Below are positions 12,193 through 22,851 of a stretch of DNA of 64,000 nucleotides, one piece after another. Numbering within the stretch: the stretch's first letter is position 1; each line of letters begins with the position of its first letter. Made by a program: the position numbers and the translations under genes. Location: positions 806,001-870,000 of the forward strand of contig PCDI01000010.1 in the NCBI GenBank assembly GCA_002778195.1. The letters are read 5' to 3'. The notes beneath the pieces are model-generated. The model was not told the origin of the DNA. It worked only from the letters and a program-made list of their open reading frames with translations, and ran no database searches. The DNA is from Raffaelea ambrosiae. Taxonomy: Eukaryota; Ascomycota; Sordariomycetes; Ophiostomatales; Ophiostomataceae.

Positions 12193-13614
12193 ATGGCCAC
12201 TGCTTTCCCTACCAAGAAGTGCGGTATGTCATCCCAAAATATAAAAGAGCGTCCCCGTCCCCGGATTTTCAGACAACAGAATATTATACAGAGAGTGCTA
12301 ACACGCACAATTGCAGGCGTCCTCGGCGCCACGGGCTCCGTGGGCCAGCGCTTCATCCTGCTGCTGCAGAAGCATCCGTCGTTTGTGCTGCAGGCCGTCG
12401 GCGCCTCGTCGCGGTCGGCCGGCAAGCCGTACCGCGAGGCGGTGCGGTGGAAGCAGGCCACGCCGATGACGCAGCACGTTGGTGATCTGGTCGTGCGCGA
12501 GTGCAAGGCCAGCGAGTTTTCCGACTGCGACATCATCTTTAGTGGTCTGGATGCGGACGTGGCCGGCGAGATTGGTAGGCCTGGACCCCGTCTGCAGTTT
12601 TGGGTTCTTGGTCTTGTCTATCGGGCCTGACTGGATCTTGTCTTGGCCTCTCTTGACCCTACTCCTCGCTAACACGTCCTTCTTTCTGATCCTCCAGAAA
12701 CCGAGTTCTTCGCTGCCAACCTGGCCGTCTTCTCCAATGCCAAGAACCACCGCCGCGACCCGCTCGTCCCCCTCGTCGTCCCGACCGTCAACCTCGACCA
12801 CCTCAACCTCATCCCGCACCAGCGCCAACACCACGCTACCGCCGCCGGCAAGAATGTCAACAAGGGCTTCTTGGTGTGCAACAGCAACTGCGCCGTCATC
12901 GGCTTGGTGATCCCGTTTGCGGCCATGCTCCGCGCGTTCGGGCCCATCGATGCTGTCTCGGTCGTCACCATGCAGGCCGTCTCGGGCGCCGGCTACCCGG
13001 GCGTCAGCAGCATGGACATTCTGGACAACGTGGTGCCGTTCATTTCCGGCGAGGAGGACAAGCTCGAGACGGAGGCGCGCAAGATCCTGGGCACGATCAA
13101 TGCGGACGCCACGGGTTTTACGGAGCGCGCCGAGCTGAAAGTGTCGGCCGCGTGCAACCGGGTGGCCGTCCTGGACGGCCACATGGCGTGCGTGTCGCTG
13201 CGGTTTGTGCAGCGGCCGCCGCCGTCGGCCGAACAGGTGCGGGCGGCGCTGCGGGCGTACACGACTGAGGTGCAAGAGCTGGGCTGTCCGAGCGCGCCAC
13301 GGCCGCCGATTGTGGTCATGGACGAGCCGGACCGGCCGCAGCCGCGACTGGACCGCGAGCTCTCCGGGGGCTATGCGGTGTCGGTGGGCCGTGTGCGGGA
13401 GGACGACTCGGGCATCTTTGACATCAAATACGTGGCCCTGAGCCACAACAGTGAGTGCTTCCCGTCACTTTTACCTCTGTTTCTTTGGGGTGTACCCCTC
13501 TCGCCCCAGTGCTACAAAATGATGGTTTGCTAACACCCATTGCCAGCTGTCATTGGCGCGGCCGGCTCGTCCATCCTCAATGCCGAAGCTGCTGTCCTGA
13601 AGGGCCTCGCCTAA
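12193..13614 (+). CDS. HOM2: Aspartate-semialdehyde dehydrogenase
   Basis: Four exons: 12193-12223, 12317-12574, 12698-13450 and 13547-13614, giving 369 residues. The enzyme reduces aspartyl-4-phosphate to aspartate semialdehyde with NADPH, the shared step towards threonine, methionine and isoleucine; it is absent from animals. Visible signatures: an N-terminal NADP-binding motif GVLGATGSVGQRF (about 11-23), the active-site cysteine in CNSNCAVIG (C161), and the DGHMACVS segment carrying the conserved histidine region. Introns are 93, 123 and 96 bp with CTAAC-type branch points in the last two. The tiny first exon (10 codons) splits the codon for the first glycine of the nucleotide-binding loop. 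Length is normal for the family. A TGAGTCA site lies just upstream. Confidence 0.95.
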
Positions 13615-16600
13615 GCCAGAGATGCTCCCCGAGGTCTGAAAGAACGGGGAAGGGAAAAGGGCGAGAAAAACGGCGAGGAAGAAAAGGGAAACAGGGTGCA
13701 CCAGTGTGCACTTCGATAAAAAAAAAGTAATTTGTTCTTCGTTTTACGGCATGTTGGGCATGTTTCTCTTGGTAGGCGTTTTGTATAGCATCACAAAAAT
13801 AAAAACCAAAAAGAGTAAATTAGAACGGCTGGCAATGAGCTCTCTCTCTCTCCACGAGGGGATGCAATTCATCGATAGGCCTGCCATTCAACTGGTGGAC
13901 GTTCCAAGTGTTCCAGACCTTTTCTTGCTCCGGATGGGCCGGTCACACTGGACGACCAGCAACCAATGTCTGAAGGGGTGTGTTCAGTGCTTCTGTCCAT
14001 GTATTCTGCCCCCGTGCGAGTTCGACGAATTGGCATCTGCAGCACAGACGGGGAGAACCATTGTGTTGTGCAGCAAGGCAAGGCAAGAGGGGAAGGGAAG
14101 AGGAGAGAACCAAAAGGGAAGCTTATAGCGAAACACCTGGAAAGAAAAGAGAGCTCTGGGGTGGAGTCAAAAAGGCGAAAGACAAGACACCCGCACACAG
14201 GTCAAATGCCCTGAACACGCACAGCACACAGCAGCGCACACACATGATCGAGATGGGCTGTATCTTACCGCCTGATGGACCACTCGTGTTTTTCTGTATG
14301 CGGCTTGCTGCATGCTGCATGTTGCATGCTGCAATGCGCCCTCGCACTCTTCGCAGCCGTCTCCCCTTCTTCTTTCTCGTCCCAGCCGAGAGAGATCCTT
14401 GCTGCTGTCCGACCCACAGACGGCACTCAAAGGGGGCAAATGATATGTGCTCGTTGGGCCACCGACAGCGGGAACGCGTTGCTTTTGGGAAGAGGTCCTG
14501 CGCGCCGGGAGAAGAGGCTGCTCGTTCCTTTTTTGTGTGCATGCGTGAGTGCGTCCTTGGTGTTGCTCACCCACTGCTGCAGCTAGTTATCTTTTCTGTT
14601 CTGCAAGCAGGGCTAGAACACTGGCTATCTTTTTCAGACGCCGTTCATCCGTTTTCACAACCTTGTCGACAAGACGTGCCGCATCCACGTATCGTACTGG
14701 GACTCGTGGCACACCGCTGGAAGAAGAGTTTGACTAACGTGCTTTGCTCTCGAGGACCATGTTGAAGCACGCCAGGAAAACCTCGGAAGTAATAGTGCAT
14801 GTATCCTAAAGTACCACCATAAGCCTCATCAAATCGGCTCAAACAATCTGGGAGGCCCAAAGGCACGCTAGCGTACTGCTCATACCGCAAACCAATATCA
14901 GTCTGGTCTTATAGAAAGGTGAGGCACCAATGGAAGGAATGGGATGCTGAGAGGGAGAGTAGGCTGGGACCACAAAGGGCACAATGTAGCACACCACCCG
15001 GCACAGCCGTACGAGAGGGCCCCAGAAAGGCCTAAAGCCCCAGAAAGCCACATTTGGCATGCCTCCCCTCCTTCTTCCCCGGGCCCAGAGCACACGCACC
15101 CAAGTTGTGTCGCGTTGCAGCTGTGTATTTTGGACAGGCAGTACGTCTTCGCGAGAGGCCGCTCAACTGGATGGTGCTGGATCGCAGGAGCCGGCAAGTC
15201 CCGCATTCCACAGTTTCTCTAGAGGAATGCATGCGGCAAAGGGGAACTGGAATGTGAAACAATTACTGTGTAATACAGCATCTCTGTCGTCTGTCTGTCC
15301 CCTGGGGGCGTGGAAGCGTGGAATGGCCATGGTGAAAGTTCCCTGTAGGATAGACTCTGCCAGTATGAGGCGCACGTCTGCTGTGGGTATTCTCAAGAAC
15401 GGGAAAATACCCAGAACGATCAAATGCAGGGTGCAGGAGCAGGAGAGCGCTATCTTCTCTTCGAGAAGTCAGTGGGACGCAACGGTGTCCTGGCTTATGC
15501 GGAGTGGTTATCTCTGTGCAGCCCTTGGTACGAAGAACCTCTGCTGTTGCTTCGCCTCGTCCTCTCACAGGCAGTTTCTTTATCTCAACATGCTAGGATG
15601 CTGGGTCCAAAGGGAAGGACACCCGGGTTTTGGGGGAAAATAAAAAGAAAAGGCACAGGCACTTCCATTCGACCACACACCCTTGTCCGTTTCAGGGCTT
15701 TTCCAACCGGAAGTGACAAGTCCCAGGATGCGCATGCGTTAGCGTCAGTCCTGGGCTTGGTGGCCAGGACCAATGAAACAGGGCCATCGACTAGGCTGTC
15801 TGGCGGGCAGACCATCCCGTCGTGCTGGTCTGCCTTCTGCCGACATTAACCAGCCGAGGGGAAGCGAAGGGCGACTAGCTCGAGAGAGGTTCGCCGTGGC
15901 AGTGTCTGTGTGAGAGGCGGAGACTGGCCATGGCTAGCTACTGTGTGTGTGTAGTTTGTTAGTGTCCGAGTGAAGACAGGGAGGGCGAGAGCACTCTATA
16001 TTCAGGCAAATCGGGCAAAAGACAGAGATGAAGGGAGCCTGTACAGGCGGGGCTGTCAAGGCGATATCGGTGTGTCTTGTAAGATGTGTATTGCGAATCT
16101 GCATTTTGGTCTGATGCACTGCCCATGGCGCCATGCTGCTATGATGAACACCACCAGAGCCTCTTTTTGTCTGTGTCAGTCGCTGGAGGCTTGGCATGGG
16201 AGCCGAGCGATCAGGCTGCTCCCTGGCAGGACTGGGCTGGATTGCCGCGTGCCGTTGTTTCCGAGGCGGGCGAGCCATCGCCACATGGGATGAGGACGAG
16301 GAAGCTCCCCCACGTTTCTTCCAGGGAAGGCAGACACGTCTGCTAACTATCCGACAGAAGAGGAAAAAGACCAAGACCAGGGCAAGCAGGGAGAGGATCG
16401 AAGAGGAGAGAAAAAAGGAAGGCGGAAATAGATAGCACTCGTAGAAACGGAAGAGTCACAGCGAGAAGAAACAGAGATCATCCGGCAATGGAACGCGACA
16501 TTGGTGGGTTTCGGCTCAGTCAAGGCATAACGGCCACAGTCGCAGCCTTTCTGCTCATCAAACAAGAAGGAATAATACAATAGACGGAAAACCAGAGCAG

Positions 16601-19600
16601 CAAGACAGAAAGGTGGACAGAAAGACGGACTGAAACGGATGGGCAGAAAGAGAGACTGCCAAAAAGAGTGTGCCAAAAAAGAGTGCCAAAATGAGTGCCA
16701 AAATGAGTGCCAAAATGAGTGCCAAAAAAGAGTGCCAAAAAAGAGTGCCCCCACCCCCTTGACAGGGTCCTGGCAGACCGGTCTCGTCTTTGTGAAACTT
16801 TCTGTTTGTCTTACTACGGGGATTGGCAGATGGGCATGCGGGTGCAATATAAACATCTCGGGAGATGCAAAGACGGGAAATGTAGAGAGGCAAAGATACT
16901 GGCGAGATACCAGTAAGATACGGCTTACATGGCAAGATACAAGTTTAGATACATCGTGCTGCTTGAGCAAAACTGTGGAAGCGCAGGCGCCGCAGGGAGC
17001 CGCAGGGAGCTGGCAGGGGGTGGATGGGCGGGATAGATTGCGATGCCGCGCGCGGTAGTGATGGTGCTTGCCTATTTGGGGTTGTCGGCAAGGCGCAAGC
17101 TGCTCCGGAAAGGCATGATGGACCGATTCTGGAAGTGGCTGGAATGGCAAGTGCCCTGTCTCTAATCTTTGGTGGCCCCTTCCAGTCGATCTTCTCGTAC
17201 AGAGTCCTTTTCCATGCTCTTCCCCTCTCTCGTCACGATTTCTGGAGGAAGGGACGGTGAGCATGACCGCAAACGCACCTGCCTCAAGGTCTTAGCGTGG
17301 CAGCGTCACAGTCTGTTCTTTCCTTTTCTGCTAAGAACACCGTTGGGGTGGCATCGAATCAATAAAGTGGGGCAGGCCAGCATTAGTGCAAGTCCGCACC
17401 AGGGAGATACGTATCTTTTTTTTCCATGGTGACGGTGGATGGGTATCATGGCATTGGAGCGTGTGTGTGTGTGTTTCACTCAGACGCAGTAATACGGTGC
17501 ATAGAGACGTCCTTTTTCTGTCTCGCTTCCAAAATGCGCTAGGGCTGAAGGCTGGCAGAGCAACCTGCGAAGGAAGCCCGCGATGTTCTGGCCTGTCTGG
17601 TCTGGCTCTCGGAGAGTGCCATCTGCTGGGGAGCAGGGGTGGCCGTTACACAAGTCGTACGTTGGGTCTGCCGTCGGATGGATGCGCCAGGCCGTCCAAG
17701 GACATGGGAGGATGAGAATGGGGATGGCGAGACAGGGCATACGTCCTCGTCGCAATATCAAAATGAGGCGACAAGTCTGTAAAAACCGCCAGAGGGCCAT
17801 CGAGTCTATGCCTGGCAAGATGCGGCTCGAAGATGGTGTTCGTTCCTACTGTTTGGGATCGCCTCCCACTGTGTTAGCTCATCTTCGGGCCAGCACTCCA
17901 GACGTCCTGTAAGGCCGACACTTGCCGTTGTCCGTCATCAGAAAAGGAGGACCTTGGGCCACTGTGCCTTGTATTGGTCGATCCTTCCTTGCCTCGTTCG
18001 TCGAGCCATCATCGTGGGTCGCGCCTTCCATCCCGAGGGCGCGGCGACGGTCTTGGCGCCATCGCAGTGTTGTCTGGGCAAGAGCGGTGCCAATGCGGGC
18101 GCGGCTCTCTCTCGTGGATTGCTCCTTCCATGTCTTGTCTGTGTGTTCTGGTTGTCAGACTCCACTCAGACTCCGACTCTTTCGTGATCTTCCCCCTATC
18201 GGTTGCCATTTATTAGCGTTAAACGTTAATTGGGCGGGCTCGACCCTGCGTGCGGTCTGGTCAAGTGGCCCCTGCTTTGCTTCTGCCGGACGGCCAAGAA
18301 GGCCCCTGTCGGTGGGGGGGGGGGGGGAACGGATGCAGGAGGGCGAGATTGCTGGGCTTGAGCTCGCCGCTGCTCCTCACAGCGACCTGCGGGGCTCTCC
18401 CTGGTGGGCGTGTGTGGCGCTAGCTAGAAAACCTACCGTTCGTGCAGCGCACCGCCAGCACGTTAGCGCGCCCAGAGCAGAAAGTACGACCCGGCGAGTA
18501 CAGATACTTTGCAAGATACATAGTTAGTACATTGTAGTTAATGGCCGACGAGGGGGCTCCACCGGCGCGCACACCTTCTCGCCCTTGGTCGTCACCACCC
18601 ACCATCCCACACGCCCCCCCCCTCCCAGTCGCTCTTTCCTTTCCCTCTTTTCTGGTCCGCCATGCCCATATCTTCGTCACCACTGACTTCGAGACTAGAT
18701 AGTTTACAGTTGCGCGCACTGGTAGGAGCGCGCCTGAGACATCGCCCTCTCGAGCCACCAAAGCCTCCCAAACCCACCAAGGGCAAGCTAAACACCCACA
18801 CCACACACGTACCAGACACAGGCTGCCCTCCATTGGCTGCTCTATTGCCCTCGCCCTGTCTACTGGTGCCCCGTCGTCGGCTCCTCTGTCCCATCCCGCT
18901 CCCAACTATCGTTTCTGACGGGTCGTCCTGTCCCAGTTGCGGCTGTTGGTGCCTGTCGCTCTCGCCCAGAACATCTGCCCGTGTCAGGCAAGACACACTA
19001 CTAACAGTTTCGCTGCTGCCCCGGCTGCTCGCTTCTGCGCTCCATCGCTCCTTCTGTTTCTACTGGCGTCCTTGCTCCCCCCCCCTCTCCGACGCACGTT
19101 TTCCCTCGCCCGCCCCCCCTCCCCAGCCCGTCTTCTGTCATCGCGACTCGTCTGCACCACCTCCTCCCAAAAAGCCTCTACGCGGTACTCGCACGACGCC
19201 ACCTACACCCAACACTCCAACACGCAACACGCAACAGCAGCAACAACCACTGCGCCGGCAGCAACAAACAATAGACATTACGGCTGGCCTGCCTCGCACG
19301 CGCCAATTCTCCTCTGTGTCGCCGCGTCTTCTCCTCCGTCCTCGCGCCCGTCTGCCGTCGCATTGCGTCTCTGTAGTTGTGCGCGCATCACCACAGCATC
19401 ATCCTTCGTTTGAGCATCCGCACCAGCATCATCACCGCCGCCAACGCCGCCAACGCCGTCAACGAGGGCATTCCCGCGTCAAACCGCCTCTGCAGTCCCG
19501 ATCCTAGCCTCACTGACTCCCGCTTGGCCCTGTTTTGGCACTGTTTGGCCAGTCCTCCGTCACCTCTGACGCTGCGCGCTGTCGTCTTTATTATCTGTCT

Positions 19601-20988
19601 TTTCCCCTTCTTCTGCTCTCCTCCGCCCTCTTTTTATTCTCCTTCATAAACAAGTAATCTCCCTTCTTTCACTTCTCTTCTTTCTCTTCTTCCTTCTCTT
19701 CCATCTCATCTATCTTGTCTATCTCATCTTCCTCTTGTCTTCCGCACTGCACCCCCATCGTCTAGCCGGCCTCGATCGCTGGCCATCCTGCTCGTCTGCT
19801 GCCTCGCCGGCCTCGTAATACGGTAAGATACACATTGTCCCTTTTCGTTTGCCTCCTTACACGCTGTCCCCTGTCCTCTGGTTTCTGGCCTCTGCTGTCG
19901 TTTTCGGCCGGATCCTGCCCTGCACCTCTGCTGCTTTCGCGGCCGACTTCCTCCTCTTGCTCTCCCCTTCCATGCCTCGCCGTTCCTGGCACTCTTTCAG
20001 GCACTCTTGCAAGACAGACGACACTCTTGTATGCCCCATATATGCCCCATATATGCCCCCCCTAGGCTCTCATACAATCCGCTGCGCACACGCGCATCGA
20101 CAAGCCGGCACTCCCACCTCTCCAATTCCCCGGCCCACACGCTTCCCACACACTTTGCACACTCCTCTTTTTTTTTTTTTTGTCCACTTACCTTCCCGCG
20201 CCTGCGTCCACGCAGCCACTCGCACCTCTCCTTCTGCCCACCCCCGTCTCTCTCGTCCCCCAAGATTGTTTCCAATTCCTCCCTCTCGAGACATCCTGGC
20301 CAGAAAAGTTCCCGTGGCTGAACCACTTCCAGTGTCGCCTGCATTTCGTCTTGTATTCGCATCGCACCCACCTCGGCGCACATTATTTGCCCCAAATTTC
20401 CGATCGCGTCCTCCACCAAAAATAAGACGTCTGGACTCGATCGCCGCTCCAGTCTCCACTTGCGCTCGACTTCCGCCAAAAAATAAAGCAATACAATGAG
20501 ATAAAAAAAAATAGCCCAATCGTCATTCTGCTTCTTTTTTTTTTCTCCCCTTCCTGACCATCATCACCCTGCGAAAATACCACCCTCGGCCGCGCGCGCA
20601 TCTCACGAGCACGCTCCGACTCATTTGTCACCTCTGCGACACGCCTCACATTTGGCTCGCCTGGTTCTTCGAGTTCGTCGAGTCCTCCCTCGACCCCGAC
20701 CCCTGGCGCACCGCTCTCCGCCTGTCGTGCCTAGTCGCCCGTTTTCACATTCGCCTCCCTGTCCGTCGCATCGCGCGCATTCCCCCCTACCTACAACGTC
20801 GACCGCCCTTGTCGCCTCGTCGCCAGCAAGACACCCGATTAGTCTTTTCGAACCCCCCAGAACCCCCTCCTGCCCGCCGACCTCGTGTGTTCGCGCGCGC
20901 AACCATTCGTTCTAGCAGTCGCAACCCCGTCCCCAGAGGCCCAGACCAACCGGCATATACGCCCGATTTCACATCCGCTTGTGCGTCC
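13615..20988. other. 7.4-kb gene-poor region between HOM2 and the WHI3-like gene
   Basis: No gene with a family signature on either strand, despite open frames up to 305 codons. Composition changes along it: mixed from 13.6 to 18.5 kb, then strongly pyrimidine-rich on the plus strand from about 18.6 kb up to the WHI3-like start. The latter looks like promoter plus long 5' leader. A good 5' splice site (CG/GTAAGATAC at 19823) suggests an intron in that leader. A 12-bp tandem repeat lies at 16660-16750, G and T homopolymers at about 18313 and 20168, and TA-rich islets near 18497-18542. Confidence 0.5.
16660..16750. repeat. 12-bp tandem repeat, GAGTGCCAAAAT-type
   Basis: About seven units of GAGTGCCAAAA(A/T), some with one extra A. 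On the minus strand they give a false FWHSFWHS-like repeat peptide, which explains the open frame seen there. Confidence 0.9.
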
Positions 20989-22851
20989 ATGACAAGGAGC
21001 CATACTGCCTTCCAGTCTGCATTTTCAGCTGCTGCCACCACCGCAACGTCCTCTTCGCACAACAATGCAATGGCTGCGTCCGGGTTCCATTCCAACCAGC
21101 CGGCCGGCCTGCCGTCTGCCGCAACTACTTCATCGTACACCAACCTTTCTTCGCTAAATTCCACGTCTATTTTCGATCGTGATCGCCCGTTCGTCAGGTC
21201 GAACCCTCCGAAAACCCCGGCCAGCGTGGCTCGCATTCGCAAACTGCCCCTCGGCACCAGCGAGGACACGCTGCGCGTCATGGCCGTCTTCGCCAAGGAT
21301 CTGGACGAGGTCGAGGTCTTGCCCCTCCATCTGTCTACTGACGAGGGCTTCTGCTCCGCCATCCTGACTTTCAGCACAGAAGAGGGCGCCCTCGAGGCCA
21401 AGGAAATTCTGGACGGCAAGACCAACTTTGCCAATAGCGCCTCCATGATCGTCGAAGTCATGACCGGCATCACTTCTCGCGGCGGCACCGCTGACACGTC
21501 TGGCACTACTGTCACGCCCGTGTCGTCTGTCGCGTCGTCGCGCGCTTCCAACCACGCCTCCAACCAGATGCGCTTCCCCTTGTCCTTTACGTCTTCCCAC
21601 GACATTGCCACGACCGCGTACGGCAACGGCACCACTCTCCCCACAACAACTGGTGCGACCGACTTGTCCGGCGTCGAGCCTGCCGTCTCTGCGCAATTTC
21701 AGAATATTTTCTCCCCGCAGTCTCCCATCGGCAACCACTTGACCGAGCGCACGCGCATGTCGGGTAAGGCCCTCATCAACAATGACACGACATCCGATGA
21801 CGATACCCGCGAGCTCCTGAAGAATCCCCTGGCCTACGCCGAGAGCGGCGGCAATCCTCTGGCCTACGTCGATGGCGCTACTGTGTCTGCCGCCATTGCC
21901 GCCCAGCAATATGGTCAGACACAGCCGATGCCGTCTCGCCGCGCTACAGGTTCGCAGTTGACGTCCATCTCGCAGCGTATGGGCGGTCTGTCGCTGAATA
22001 CAACTGTTCTTGGCGGTCCGACTACCGGCCTTGGCAGCGCCGGACCCTTGTCTGCCTATGCCGGTTCCAATATGGGCTCGGTCTCTGCGCATCCGGCCAC
22101 CATGTCACCCAGTGTCATGGGCGGACCTGTCATGCCGCAAACGGGTTACCAGCACCAGCATCAGCATCAGCACGGTCACTACCGCAACCACACCCTTCCG
22201 CCCGCCAACCCTGCTGATCAAAACCCGCCCTGCAACACGCTCTACGTCGGCAATCTACCCATGGATACGTCCGAGGAGGAGCTGAAGGCTCTGTTCTGCA
22301 AGCAGCGAGGCTACAAGCGCCTGTGCTTCCGCACCAAGCAGAATGGGCCCATGTGCTTTGTCGAGTTCGAGGATATCTCGTTTGCAACAAAGGCACTGAA
22401 CGAGATGTATGGCATTATGCTCCATAACAGCATCAAGGGTGGCATCCGCCTGAGCTTCTCCAAGAACCCCCTGGGCGTTCGATCGGGTCAGAATCCCAAC
22501 CAGAACGGCCCCGTTGCCCCGATGGGCGTTGGCATGAACGCTATGATTCCCAACGTGACTGCCAATGGGTTTGGGGCCACAAATGGCCCGCCGCCGGGCC
22601 TCACAGCGCCGCCGGGTCTTGGTGGCGGGCGGATGCCGTATACCAACAGCACCGCATCTCTCTCCAACGGTGTGAATGGTACAAATGGCAACGCACCGTA
22701 CGCTGTTCCACCTCAATATAGCGCCACGAACGCGCCCAACAACAGCTGGGCAAATGCCTCCCTGTACCAGTCAGCTGTGAATGCAGGAAATGCTAACGGC
22801 AACGTGGCCAGTGGACCTTCCGGCTACCCAGCTTTCATGATGGGCCGTTAA
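20989..22851 (+). CDS. whi3: Whi3-type RRM RNA-binding protein
   Basis: 620 residues from the first in-frame ATG; the open frame extends 60 codons upstream without an ATG. The C-terminal RRM (about residues 413-500) has RNP2 TLYVGNLP and RNP1-like GPMCFVEF, and ends in KGGIRLSFSKNPLGVR, the hallmark of fungal Whi3/Mde7 proteins. A second, weaker RRM-like segment occupies about 80-160 (VARIRKLPLGTSEDTLRVM onward). The rest is Ser/Thr/Asn/Gly-rich and probably disordered, with a short His-Gln run near residue 390 but no long polyQ, unlike yeast or Ashbya Whi3. Known family members bind cyclin and other mRNAs and form RNP condensates controlling cell cycle and morphogenesis. Flanks are unusually long and pyrimidine-rich on both sides. 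Spliced 5' exons could add N-terminal residues. Confidence 0.88.
   Translation: MTRSHTAFQSAFSAAATTATSSSHNNAMAASGFHSNQPAGLPSAATTSSYTNLSSLNSTSIFDRDRPFVRSNPPKTPASVARIRKLPLGTSEDTLRVMAVFAKDLDEVEVLPLHLSTDEGFCSAILTFSTEEGALEAKEILDGKTNFANSASMIVEVMTGITSRGGTADTSGTTVTPVSSVASSRASNHASNQMRFPLSFTSSHDIATTAYGNGTTLPTTTGATDLSGVEPAVSAQFQNIFSPQSPIGNHLTERTRMSGKALINNDTTSDDDTRELLKNPLAYAESGGNPLAYVDGATVSAAIAAQQYGQTQPMPSRRATGSQLTSISQRMGGLSLNTTVLGGPTTGLGSAGPLSAYAGSNMGSVSAHPATMSPSVMGGPVMPQTGYQHQHQHQHGHYRNHTLPPANPADQNPPCNTLYVGNLPMDTSEEELKALFCKQRGYKRLCFRTKQNGPMCFVEFEDISFATKALNEMYGIMLHNSIKGGIRLSFSKNPLGVRSGQNPNQNGPVAPMGVGMNAMIPNVTANGFGATNGPPPGLTAPPGLGGGRMPYTNSTASLSNGVNGTNGNAPYAVPPQYSATNAPNNSWANASLYQSAVNAGNANGNVASGPSGYPAFMMGR

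Noticed and set aside
16347..17264. 305-codon minus-strand frame with a FWHSFWHS repeat
   Set aside because: The repeat peptide comes from a 12-bp spacer array; the rest has no coding character.
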